In this document: one piece after another, positions 56,992 through 64,000 of the stretch
Layout: each line of letters opens with the position of its first letter
Numbering within the stretch: position 1 is the stretch's first letter
Origin: Microbacterium hydrocarbonoxydans
GTDB lineage: Bacteria > Actinomycetota > Actinomycetes > Actinomycetales > Microbacteriaceae
DNA: 64,000 bases
NCBI RefSeq assembly: GCF_000956475.1
Contig: NZ_JYJB01000009.1
Coordinates: 656,958 to 720,957, forward strand
Direction: 5' to 3'
The notes under the pieces: model-generated
Databases searched by the model: none
Seen by the model: only the letters and a program-made list of their open reading frames with translations
Told to the model about the DNA's origin: nothing
Translations under genes and position numbers: made by a program

Positions 56992-59489
56992 TGATCGGCA
57001 TCGTCGCCGTCTCCCACAGCGCTCGGCTCGGGGAAGCGGCGCTCGAACTCGCCCTGCAGATGGTTCCTGGCGGGGGAGCGCAGGTGCGTGTCGCGGCGGG
57101 GGCAGGGGCGGATGCCGACGGCACGCCGATCCTCGGGACGGATGCCGCCGCGGTGGCGACCGCGATCGACGAGCTCGCAGCCGAGTGCGACGGCGTGCTC
57201 GTGCTGATGGATCTGGGCTCCGCCGTGATGAGTGCCGAGATGGCGCTCGAGTTCAGGATGAGCGAGGTGCCGGTGCGACTCGTCCCGGCGCCGTTCGTCG
57301 AGGGGCTGCTCGCGGCGGTCGTGGCTGCGGCGGCCGGAGGAGATCTTGATGCCGTGGCAGAGGAGGCGAGCACCGCCCTCGCCGCGAAGACCGGACAGAT
57401 CGGCGGTCCGGAGCCCGGTCCTCATTCCGACCGCGATGCCCAGCCCGGGTCGTCGAGCGAGCGAAGCGAGACGAAACGCGGTGAGGACGCGTTCGACCAG
57501 GGGGAGGCGCATCGCATGACCCGAGTGGTCACCGTGCGCAATCCGCTCGGCATCCATGCCCGGCCCGCAGCCCTCATCGCCGAAGCCTCTGCGGGTGCCG
57601 ATGTGCGAGTGCGCAGGTTGCCAGACGGACCGGAGGCCCCGGCGGCGAGCCTCTCGAGGCTGCTGGTGCTCGGTGCTCGACAGGGCGATGACCTCGAGCT
57701 CTCCGCATCCGGTGACGGCGCCGAGCAGGCGCTGACCCGGCTGGCGGCCCTGTTCCACGACGGCTTCGGCGAGGGCACCGATCCCGTGGCACCCCGGCGC
57801 CAGCCGGAACCCGCCGATGAGCGCGTCGCCATCGCGGCCGGGGCGGTGCTCCGGGGTCGTGGTGTGAGCGCGGGGGCGGCCGCGGCATCCGTCGTCCATC
57901 CCGCCCCGCCGCTGCCCGAGCCGCCCGCCGATCTCGTGATACCCCAGGAGCAGCGCGAGTCCGAGGTCTCGGCCATCGAATGGGCGGCGGTGGCGGTCGC
58001 CGATGAGCTCCGCTCGCGAACCGCCGAGGCCTCGGGTGAAGCCCGTGACATCCTCGACGCCTCCCGCCTGCTGGCGTCCGACCCCGAGCTCGTGTCGGAG
58101 GCATCCGCGCTCGTGCGCACGAAGGGGCGGAGCGCGGCGCGAGCGGTGTGGGAGACCGCCGCGGTGCACGAGAAGAGCCTCGCGGCGCTCGGCGGACGCA
58201 TGGCCGAACGCGTGGCCGACATCCGCGACGTGCGCGACAGGATCATCGCCGAGATCCTCGAGGTCGAGATGCCGGGCGTGCCTGATCGTGACGAGCCCTT
58301 CGTGCTCGTCGCCTCCGATCTTGCGCCGGCGGACACCGCGGCGCTCGAAGGAGGGCGATGCGTGGCGCTCGTCACAGAGCAGGGCGGACCCACCTCGCAC
58401 ACCGCGATCATCGCGCGCTCGTTGGGACTGCCCGCCGTCGTCGGAGTCATCGGCGCGACGGGCATCGCGGCCGGCTCGACCGTCCTGGTCGACGGTGACC
58501 GCGGCACGGTGGAGGTCGAGCCGTCGTCTGCGCGGATCGAGGAGTCGACGAGTGCGGCCGCGGTGCTGCCGTTCGACGGCGAGGGACGTCTGGCCGACGG
58601 CACCGAGGTGCCGCTGCTTGCGAACGTCGGGGGAGCAGCGGATGCCGTCAGCGCAGCCGCTGCAGGAGCCCAGGGCGTGGGACTGTTCCGCACCGAGTTC
58701 TGCTTCCTCGATCGGGCGGAGGCGCCGACCATCGAGGAACAGGTCGCCGCCTACCGTGGCGTGCTCGCCGCGTTCCCCGATCGGCGCGTCGTCGTGCGCA
58801 CGCTCGACGCGGGCAGCGACAAGCCGCTGCCGTTCGCGAACCCGGAGCACGAGGACAATCCTGCGCTCGGCGTGCGCGGGCTGCGCATCGCACGGCGATC
58901 GCCCGCACTGCTCGACGACCAGCTGCGCGCCCTCGCGCTCGCTGCGGAGCACGAGTCCGCGAGCGTCGAGGTCATGGCGCCGATGGTCGCGACGGTCGAC
59001 GAAGCACGCGACTTCGCAGACAGGGCCCGGGCGGCCGGGCTGAGACGCGTGGGGATCATGATCGAGACACCGGCTGCCGCTCTGCTCGCGCGCGAGCTGT
59101 TCGAGATCGTCGACTTCGTGAGCCTGGGTACCAACGATCTCGCCCAGTACACGCTCGCCGCCGACCGGCTGCTGAGCGACCTGGGAGACCTCAACGATCC
59201 CTGGCAGCCGGCCGTGCTGCGCCTGATCGGGGCAGTGGGGGATGCGGGCAGAGCGGTCGGCCGGTCGGTCGGGGTGTGCGGAGAGGCGGGAGGCGACCCC
59301 GCGCTGGCTCCCGTGCTCGTCGGTCTCGGCGTGACGAGCCTGTCGATGACGCCACGGGCGCTGGGCCGAGTCGGCGCCGCGCTGGCATCGGTGACCGCGG
59401 CGCAGTGCCGCGAGGCGGCCGAAGCCGTGCTCGGCGCGGCGACCGCCGACGAGGCGCGCGCCGCGGCATCCGCTGTTCTGAATCGGTGA
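56991..59489 (+). CDS. dhaM: DhaM with EIIA, HPr and complete enzyme I domains
   Basis: This 832-residue phosphocarrier has an EIIA domain (His in VAVSHSARLG, residues about 1 to 130), an HPr domain (NPLGIHARPA, about 170 to 255) and a full-length EI (phospho-His in GGPTSHTAIIARS; PEP-binding barrel through GTNDLAQY and Cys in VCGEAGG). E. coli DhaM has only a truncated EI. Here the protein could take phosphate directly from PEP and pass it to DhaL without general PTS proteins. Between EIIA and HPr a repeat unit encodes SSERSETKRG. Confidence 0.93.
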   Translation: MIGIVAVSHSARLGEAALELALQMVPGGGAQVRVAAGAGADADGTPILGTDAAAVATAIDELAAECDGVLVLMDLGSAVMSAEMALEFRMSEVPVRLVPAPFVEGLLAAVVAAAAGGDLDAVAEEASTALAAKTGQIGGPEPGPHSDRDAQPGSSSERSETKRGEDAFDQGEAHRMTRVVTVRNPLGIHARPAALIAEASAGADVRVRRLPDGPEAPAASLSRLLVLGARQGDDLELSASGDGAEQALTRLAALFHDGFGEGTDPVAPRRQPEPADERVAIAAGAVLRGRGVSAGAAAASVVHPAPPLPEPPADLVIPQEQRESEVSAIEWAAVAVADELRSRTAEASGEARDILDASRLLASDPELVSEASALVRTKGRSAARAVWETAAVHEKSLAALGGRMAERVADIRDVRDRIIAEILEVEMPGVPDRDEPFVLVASDLAPADTAALEGGRCVALVTEQGGPTSHTAIIARSLGLPAVVGVIGATGIAAGSTVLVDGDRGTVEVEPSSARIEESTSAAAVLPFDGEGRLADGTEVPLLANVGGAADAVSAAAAGAQGVGLFRTEFCFLDRAEAPTIEEQVAAYRGVLAAFPDRRVVVRTLDAGSDKPLPFANPEHEDNPALGVRGLRIARRSPALLDDQLRALALAAEHESASVEVMAPMVATVDEARDFADRARAAGLRRVGIMIETPAAALLARELFEIVDFVSLGTNDLAQYTLAADRLLSDLGDLNDPWQPAVLRLIGAVGDAGRAVGRSVGVCGEAGGDPALAPVLVGLGVTSLSMTPRALGRVGAALASVTAAQCREAAEAVLGAATADEARAAASAVLNR
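57447..57478. repeat. TCGTTGAGCGAGCG-type repeat in the dhaM EIIA-HPr linker
   Basis: The unit GGGTCGTCGAGCGAGCGAAG with CGAGACGAAACG lies in frame and encodes the linker peptide SSERSETKR between two folded domains. Confidence 0.85.
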
Positions 59490-59643
59490 GAGCGGCGGCA
59501 TCCGCTCGATGCCCTTCCGTGAGCACATCCTTCGCACTCGGACATCTGCGGCGCGCTCCGTGACAAGTGCGTCGGGTCGGCCCGTCCGACAATGAGAGGA
59601 GGCCGATGCCCCGGCCGGTGCACTGCTCGAAGGAGAGTTCCTG

Positions 59644-61083
59644 ATGTCCGATTCCGCCGCTTCTGCAGCCGCTGCGCTGCTCGACCGCATCCAGGCGCCC
59701 GAGGGATCGGGACGGGAGATACCGGATGCCGCGACCCGCGAGATCATCGGCCGTGCGCCGGTCGACACGGTCGCCGACGTCGACGGAGCGATCGCCCGTG
59801 CTCGGGCGGCGCAACCCGGGTGGGAGGCGCTCGGACACGAGAAGCGCATCGAGCTGCTGCTCGCGGCCGCTGACGCGATCGACGCGAACGCGGAGGCTCT
59901 CTCATATGTGCTGTCGCGGGAGCAGGGCAAGCCGCTGAACGGTCCGAACGCGAGATTCGAACTGGGGGCGTGCTCCGCGTGGCTTCGCGCTAACGCGGCG
60001 ATCGCCACTCCCGGCGAGGTGCTGCTCGATGATGAGAGCACGCACGCCGAGCTGGTGTACAAGGCGGCCGGAGTGGTGGCCGCGATCAGCCCCTGGAACT
60101 GGCCGCTGATGATCACGATCTGGCAGGTCGCCCCCTCGCTGCGCATGGGGAACGCGGTCGTCGCCAAGCCCAGCGAGTACACACCGCTCAGCGTGCTGGC
60201 CCTGATCGCGGTGATGAACGACGTGCTGCCCGAAGATGTCCTGATCGGGATCTCGGGAGACCGTGAGATCGGCGCCCGGCTGTCGTCGCATCCGGATGTC
60301 GACAAGATCATGTTCACGGGCTCGACCGCGACCGGGCGCAAGATCGTCGAGGCATCGGCGGGAAACCTGGCGCGGCTCACCCTGGAGATGGGCGGCAACG
60401 ACGCCGGCATCGTGCTGCCGGGGACGGACCCCGCTGCGATCGCACAGGATCTCTTCTGGGGGGCGTTCATCAACACCGGCCAGACCTGCGCCGCGATGAA
60501 GCGTCTGTATGTGCACGACTCGATCTACGACGACGTCGTCGCGGCACTCGCCGACATCGCGCAGAGCACGCCCATCGGCAACGGACTCGACGAGAACAAC
60601 GTGCTCGGCCCGCTGCAGAACAAGCCGCAGTTCGACATCGTGTCGCGGCTGGTCGACGACGCGAAGGCGCGTGGCGCGCGGATCGTCGCCGGAGGCGAAG
60701 CGGCCCCTGAACTCGGCGAGCTGTTCTACCGCCCGACGATCGTCGCCGACATCCCGAACGACGCCGCTCTCGTGCAGGAGGAGCAGTTCGGTCCGGCGCT
60801 GCCTGTCATCCGCTACTCCGACATCGACGAGGCATTCGCCTGGGCGAACGGCGTCGACGTGGGCCTGGGCGCCTCGGTCTGGTCGAGCGATCCCGAAGAG
60901 GCGCGTGCAGCGGCCACGCGGATGCAATCGGGCACAGTGTGGGTCAACTCCCACGGCGGAGTTCATCCCATGGTTCCGTTCGGGGGAGTGAAGAGCTCGG
61001 GATACGGTCTCGAGTTCGGCGCCGAAGGGCTCAAATCGGTCAGCGTGACGCAGGTCGTCTCCGGCCCGGCCCGGAAGGGCTGA
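59644..61083 (+). CDS. NAD(P)-dependent aldehyde dehydrogenase
   Basis: This 479-residue ALDH has the Glu in TLEMGGNDAG and the catalytic Cys in NTGQTCAAMKR. AAGGAG precedes the start at good spacing. It precedes the GMC oxidoreductase by three bases, so the two probably oxidise an alcohol and then its aldehyde. Substrate is unknown; betaine-aldehyde or semialdehyde types are closest by length. The 154-base gap after dhaM shows no gene. Confidence 0.88.
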   Translation: MSDSAASAAAALLDRIQAPEGSGREIPDAATREIIGRAPVDTVADVDGAIARARAAQPGWEALGHEKRIELLLAAADAIDANAEALSYVLSREQGKPLNGPNARFELGACSAWLRANAAIATPGEVLLDDESTHAELVYKAAGVVAAISPWNWPLMITIWQVAPSLRMGNAVVAKPSEYTPLSVLALIAVMNDVLPEDVLIGISGDREIGARLSSHPDVDKIMFTGSTATGRKIVEASAGNLARLTLEMGGNDAGIVLPGTDPAAIAQDLFWGAFINTGQTCAAMKRLYVHDSIYDDVVAALADIAQSTPIGNGLDENNVLGPLQNKPQFDIVSRLVDDAKARGARIVAGGEAAPELGELFYRPTIVADIPNDAALVQEEQFGPALPVIRYSDIDEAFAWANGVDVGLGASVWSSDPEEARAAATRMQSGTVWVNSHGGVHPMVPFGGVKSSGYGLEFGAEGLKSVSVTQVVSGPARKG

Positions 61084-61086
61084 GGC

Positions 61087-62541
61087 GTGCGCTCGGCGAT
61101 CGTCGTCGGAGCAGGCACCTCGGGGGCGATCGTCGCGCGACGCCTGGTGGATGCCGGTGTGGACGTCACCCTGGTCGAAGCGGGCGGCTATGACACGAAC
61201 CCGGCGATCCACGACCCCTCGCGCGCGGGAGAGCTGTGGCACTCCGCGGAGGATTGGGACTACTTCACCGTTCCCCAGCAGCATGCCGCCGGCCGACGTC
61301 TGCACCTCCCGCGCGGAAGGGTCACAGGTGGTTCGCACGCGCTGAACGCCATGATCTGGGTGCGGGGTGCGGCTTCCGACTACGACGGATGGGAGCGTGA
61401 CGGGGCGACAGGCTGGGCGTGGTCCGACGTCGAGCCGGTCTACGAGGCGATCGAGAACGACCTGCTGCCGGTGACGGGCGACTACCCGCTCTCGCCGATC
61501 CAGGCGTCGATCATCGACGCCGCCGTGCAGGAGGGGCTGCCGCACAACGCGAACTACAACGGCGGCACGCTCGACGGGGTCTCGCAGGAGCAGGTGACGA
61601 TGCGCGACGGCCGCCGGGTCAACACCTGGATGGCGTATGCGCAGCCGGTGGCCGATCGTCTCACCGTCGTCACCGGACGCGAGGTGCACTCGGTGATCAT
61701 CGAGGATGGCCGGGCGCTCGGGGTGCGGTTCGAAGACGGCGAGGAGCTCCGCGCGGACGAGATCGTCCTGTCCGCGGGAGCGCTGGGATCGCCGGTGATC
61801 CTGATGAGGTCGGGGATCGGGCCGGCGGCGGAGCTGGAGGCGCTGGGCATCTCCGTCGTCCGCGATTCGCCCCAGGTCGGGAAGAACCTGCACGACCATC
61901 TCCTGTCGCCGGTGATCTTCACCACCTCCCGTGAGGTCGGCCCGCCGCAGCCCGGCGTCTCGGTCACGCAAACCCACCTGTTCTGGCGCAGCCGGCCGGA
62001 GCTGGCAGAACCCGACACGCAGCCGATCCACTTCTCTGTGCCGATGTGGGGCGAGCTCGAGCCGCGTGGGGACGACGGCTTCACGCTCATGGCGGGACTC
62101 ATCACCCCGCACAGCCGGGGGTCGCTGACCCTGTCGGGGCCCGCGGTGTCCGACCCGCCGCTGATCGACCTCGCCGCCCTGACCGACGAGCGCGACGTCG
62201 CATCGCTCGCGGCATCCGTCCGCCAGTGCCGCCGCATCGGCGCTCAGCCGGCGCTCGCAGGGGAGTGGGGCGCTGTCGAGGTGTATCCCGGCCCTGAGGT
62301 CGCGGAAGGCGACGTCGAGGACTGGGTGCGTCGAACCGCGATCACCTACCACCACCAGGTCGGCACGTGCCGCATGGGCAGCGACGCGGATGCCGTCGTC
62401 GATCCGGGGCTGAGGGTTCGGGGCATCGACGGTCTTCGCGTGATCGACGCCTCGGTGATGCCGACCGTGCCGAGCGGCAACACGAACGCTCCGGCCGCGA
62501 TGATCGCCGAGCGCGGCGCGAGGTTCCTGCTGGAGGGCTGA
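61087..62541 (+). CDS. GMC-family FAD-dependent oxidoreductase
   Basis: This 484-residue flavoprotein has the N-terminal FAD motif VVGAGTSGAIVARRL, a GMC signature RGRVTGGSHALNAMIWVRG, and the C-terminal HHQVGTCRMG with active-site His and SGNTNAPAAMIAERGA. It resembles choline dehydrogenase and other alcohol oxidases. It starts at GTG just after the aldehyde dehydrogenase stop. A role in alcohol oxidation linked to the dihydroxyacetone genes is possible but unproven. Confidence 0.88.
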   Translation: MRSAIVVGAGTSGAIVARRLVDAGVDVTLVEAGGYDTNPAIHDPSRAGELWHSAEDWDYFTVPQQHAAGRRLHLPRGRVTGGSHALNAMIWVRGAASDYDGWERDGATGWAWSDVEPVYEAIENDLLPVTGDYPLSPIQASIIDAAVQEGLPHNANYNGGTLDGVSQEQVTMRDGRRVNTWMAYAQPVADRLTVVTGREVHSVIIEDGRALGVRFEDGEELRADEIVLSAGALGSPVILMRSGIGPAAELEALGISVVRDSPQVGKNLHDHLLSPVIFTTSREVGPPQPGVSVTQTHLFWRSRPELAEPDTQPIHFSVPMWGELEPRGDDGFTLMAGLITPHSRGSLTLSGPAVSDPPLIDLAALTDERDVASLAASVRQCRRIGAQPALAGEWGAVEVYPGPEVAEGDVEDWVRRTAITYHHQVGTCRMGSDADAVVDPGLRVRGIDGLRVIDASVMPTVPSGNTNAPAAMIAERGARFLLEG

Positions 62542-62621
62542 GCGGCGCGCGTCCGGCGCGGGGTCTCCGGCTCCGCGCCAAGCTCCGCGCCCGGCTCCGT
62601 GCCCGGCTCCGCGTCACCTCC

Positions 62622-62704
62622 GCCGAGACCCCCACTTGTCGCCGAGACCCCCACTTGTTGCCGTCGATAGGTGGGGGTTTCGGTAACAGATGGGGGTTTC
62701 GGCG
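62622..62704. repeat. palindromic array, CCGAGACCCCCACTTGT type
   Basis: Two tandem copies of GCCGAGACCCCCACTTGT face two inverted relatives (GTGGGGGTTTCGG and ATGGGGGTTTCGG), separated by about twelve bases. The array lies between the GMC gene and the nuclease-like gene. The same family occurs after that gene at 63882. Confidence 0.9.
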
Positions 62705-62757
62705 CGTTCGGGTGCGCCCGCGTGCATACATGGCGTATGTGGGGCGCATGTGGTGGG

Positions 62758-63756
62758 TCACGGCGGGCGGATGCCGAAGGCTTGAAGCCGCGCGCCGAGG
62801 GCGTCGGGGGTGCGGATGTGTGAAGACTCCCAGCGGCCGAGACCCCAACCGGTGACTCCGCGCACGGCATCCTCCCGCCGCTTCTCCGCCATCACGATGT
62901 CCTCGATCGTGGCACCGCCCGTCATGGACGGATCGGTGTACTTGCCCCTGCCGTCGAACTCTCCGAAGCATCGTGACCGTTCGAATGCGAAGTCCAGCCA
63001 ATAGGTCTCGCCGTCCGGGCCGATGACCTGCTCCTGCAGTCGTACAGAGCGGAAGCCGAGCCGGTGCAGCTGGAGACGGCTCACGCTTTCACCGGGGAGC
63101 TGTGCTCTGCCGTCGGCGAAAGAGATCACCTCCCTCGCCTGACGGATGCCACGGGTCGAGACGAGGTGAGCGCGCCCAGAGAGCACGCCGCGCCAGATTC
63201 CGGCGAGCTCGGCATCCTGATGGTGTCCGTCGACGACGGCGAAGCGACGGAGAGCTGCGTCGGCCACGGCGACCGCCGCCTCCTGGTGCGCCGTCGCCGT
63301 GACGTCGAGCACGGTGCGGTCGAGCGATGTGCAGCGGATGCCGTCGATCACCGTGACGTCGTGGGCAGGTACGGGGATGTCATGCCAGTGGATGCCCATG
63401 CGACTGCGCGTATGCCGTCTTCCTTCGATGGCGGCGTGAACCAGTCGCGGAGCTGTGCGATACAGAGGCAGTCCGTGCAGCACGGCCGCGGACACACCTG
63501 TGAAGAGAGGTCCGGGCGGATCGGAGTTCATCTGCACGGCAGCGACCTCGAGGAGATGTCGCCCCTCGCTCCAGAGGCCTGACCAGTCGCGCGCGTGCAC
63601 GTAACGGCCCCGACGGACTCGACGCAGCTCACCGGAGGCCACTCGAGCGCTCAACTCGCGATCTGTCAGACCGGTCGCGCGCAGCTCATCGCGAGATCGG
63701 AGCAGGCCACGTGCGGCGGCGATGGTGAGCGTGCGCATCCGCACATCATTCGGCAT
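62758..63756 (-). CDS. nuclease-fold protein (AbiEi/DUF559-like)
   Basis: This protein of about 332 residues has an N-terminal AbiEi-type antitoxin-like winged helix (TIAAARGLLRSRDELRATGL and RRVRRGRYVHARD). The C-terminal part fits a PD-(D/E)xK nuclease: ESVSRLQLHRLGF, YWLDFAFERSRCFGEFDGRGK (Asp, then Glu-x-x-x-x-Lys-like) and ending with RW. Starts at 63756 or 63738 are both possible and neither has a strong ribosome binding site. Actinobacterial relatives are usually annotated hypothetical. It is bracketed on both sides by matching palindromic arrays. Confidence 0.7.
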   Translation of the reverse strand: MPNDVRMRTLTIAAARGLLRSRDELRATGLTDRELSARVASGELRRVRRGRYVHARDWSGLWSEGRHLLEVAAVQMNSDPPGPLFTGVSAAVLHGLPLYRTAPRLVHAAIEGRRHTRSRMGIHWHDIPVPAHDVTVIDGIRCTSLDRTVLDVTATAHQEAAVAVADAALRRFAVVDGHHQDAELAGIWRGVLSGRAHLVSTRGIRQAREVISFADGRAQLPGESVSRLQLHRLGFRSVRLQEQVIGPDGETYWLDFAFERSRCFGEFDGRGKYTDPSMTGGATIEDIVMAEKRREDAVRGVTGWGLGRWESSHIRTPDALGARLQAFGIRPP

Positions 63757-63881
63757 CCGTCCGCTCGGTGGTGAGCGTCGTCCGCGTTCTGTGGATGCTT
63801 CGCGACTCGGCTCCGCTTGTGCAGAAGCAGTGCACACCCGCGCCCCGCGCGCTCCCGCCCCGCCCCGCGCCTCGCCCTCGC

Positions 63882-63968
63882 GTCGCCGAGACCCCCATCT
63901 GTTGCCGAGACCCCCATGTATTCACGTGAACAAGTGGGGGTCTCGGCAACAAGTGGGGGTCTCGGCGG
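63882..63968. repeat. double palindromic array centred on TTCACGTGAA
   Basis: Two direct units (GCCGAGACCCCCATCTGTT and GCCGAGACCCCCATGTA) are followed by the perfect palindrome TTCACGTGAA (63921-63930), then two inverted units (GTGGGGGTCTCGGC). The stretch from 63757 to the window end shows no further gene beyond this array. Confidence 0.9.
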
Positions 63969-64000
63969 AGGTAGGAGGGGGAGGGGAGAGTGAGGGTAAG

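Noticed and set aside
56916..60476. Antisense open frame of almost 1190 codons across dhaM
   Set aside because: DhaM domains are intact on the plus strand, and the antisense product is Arg/His-rich without any family pattern.
59902..62355. Long open frame on the minus strand opposite the aldehyde dehydrogenase and GMC genes
   Set aside because: Both opposite-strand genes have full catalytic motifs; the antisense translation has none and is compositionally biased.
62622..62704. Possible rho-independent terminator
   Set aside because: Tandem plus inverted units and the matching copy beyond the next gene show a repeat family; it may still affect termination, but that is not its main feature.
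63882..63968. Possible CRISPR-like array
   Set aside because: Only four units, two direct and two inverted, without regular spacers or cas genes. The symmetry fits a palindromic element.

Overview
The window is high-GC DNA with dense, translationally coupled genes (many ATGA and GTGA overlaps) and several actinobacterial gene sets: a 507-residue LigB-type ATP-dependent ligase, an EccC/EccD type VII secretion locus, the paired ATP-grasp/alpha-E/transglutaminase genes, and the Paa phenylacetate pathway. I infer an actinobacterium of the Microbacteriaceae, probably Microbacterium or a close relative. The genus is inferred from overall style, not from a marker gene.

Layout. (1) 1-667 holds the end of a MoeB/ThiF-rhodanese gene. 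(2) 661-7275, minus strand, is a homoprotocatechuate meta-cleavage operon read right to left: FAH-RraA fusion, GntR regulator, HpaE, HpaD, HpaH and HpaI. It faces an MHS-type transporter (7438-8817). (3) 9074-11755 is an IclR regulator divergent from a 3-hydroxybenzoate 4-monooxygenase-like flavoprotein, with two tandem operators between them. (4) 11842-15302 is an ABC exporter with its two-component system. (5) 15425-24676 holds a VOC protein, a TPP enzyme, the ATP-grasp/alpha-E/transglutaminase trio, a phosphoribosyltransferase, LigB, and a membrane protein plus TetR pair. (6) 24777-29405 is paaABCDE plus paaG. (7) 29948-45260 is a type VII secretion island: a minus-strand machinery operon (FHA protein, repeat protein, EccD, a P-loop-like protein, EccC, a second P-loop-like protein) divergent from plus-strand small Esx-like proteins, accessory proteins, a large effector, its likely immunity gene and a decayed array of toxin tails and immunity genes. 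(8) 45329-48259 holds a RecQ helicase and an XRE-nucleotidyltransferase/HepT toxin-antitoxin pair with a frameshifted HepT. (9) 48327-54436 is the second half of the phenylacetate pathway (paaI, Z, H, F, J) with its TetR regulator. (10) 54440-62541 has an IclR regulator, PTS-type dihydroxyacetone kinase (dhaKLM), an aldehyde dehydrogenase and a GMC oxidoreductase. (11) 62622-63968 is a nuclease-fold gene flanked on both sides by matching palindromic repeat arrays.

How the genes work together. The two paa blocks together convert phenylacetyl-CoA through epoxidation, isomerisation, ring opening and beta-oxidation. They share a near-identical operator sequence upstream of paaA and paaJ, which suggests one PaaR regulon now split by the secretion island and neighbouring genes. 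The homoprotocatechuate operon and the flavoprotein add further aromatic-acid catabolism. The secretion island lacks recognisable EccB, EccE and mycosin genes, and its effector end is followed by what looks like a reservoir of recombinable toxin and immunity cassettes.

Two short repeat families occur both between genes and in frame inside genes (N-termini, interdomain linkers, C-terminus). The most unusual signals are the reduced type VII locus with its toxin/immunity array, the FAH-RraA fusion, the repeat-derived N-terminus of PaaH, and the nuclease-fold gene bracketed by palindromic arrays.
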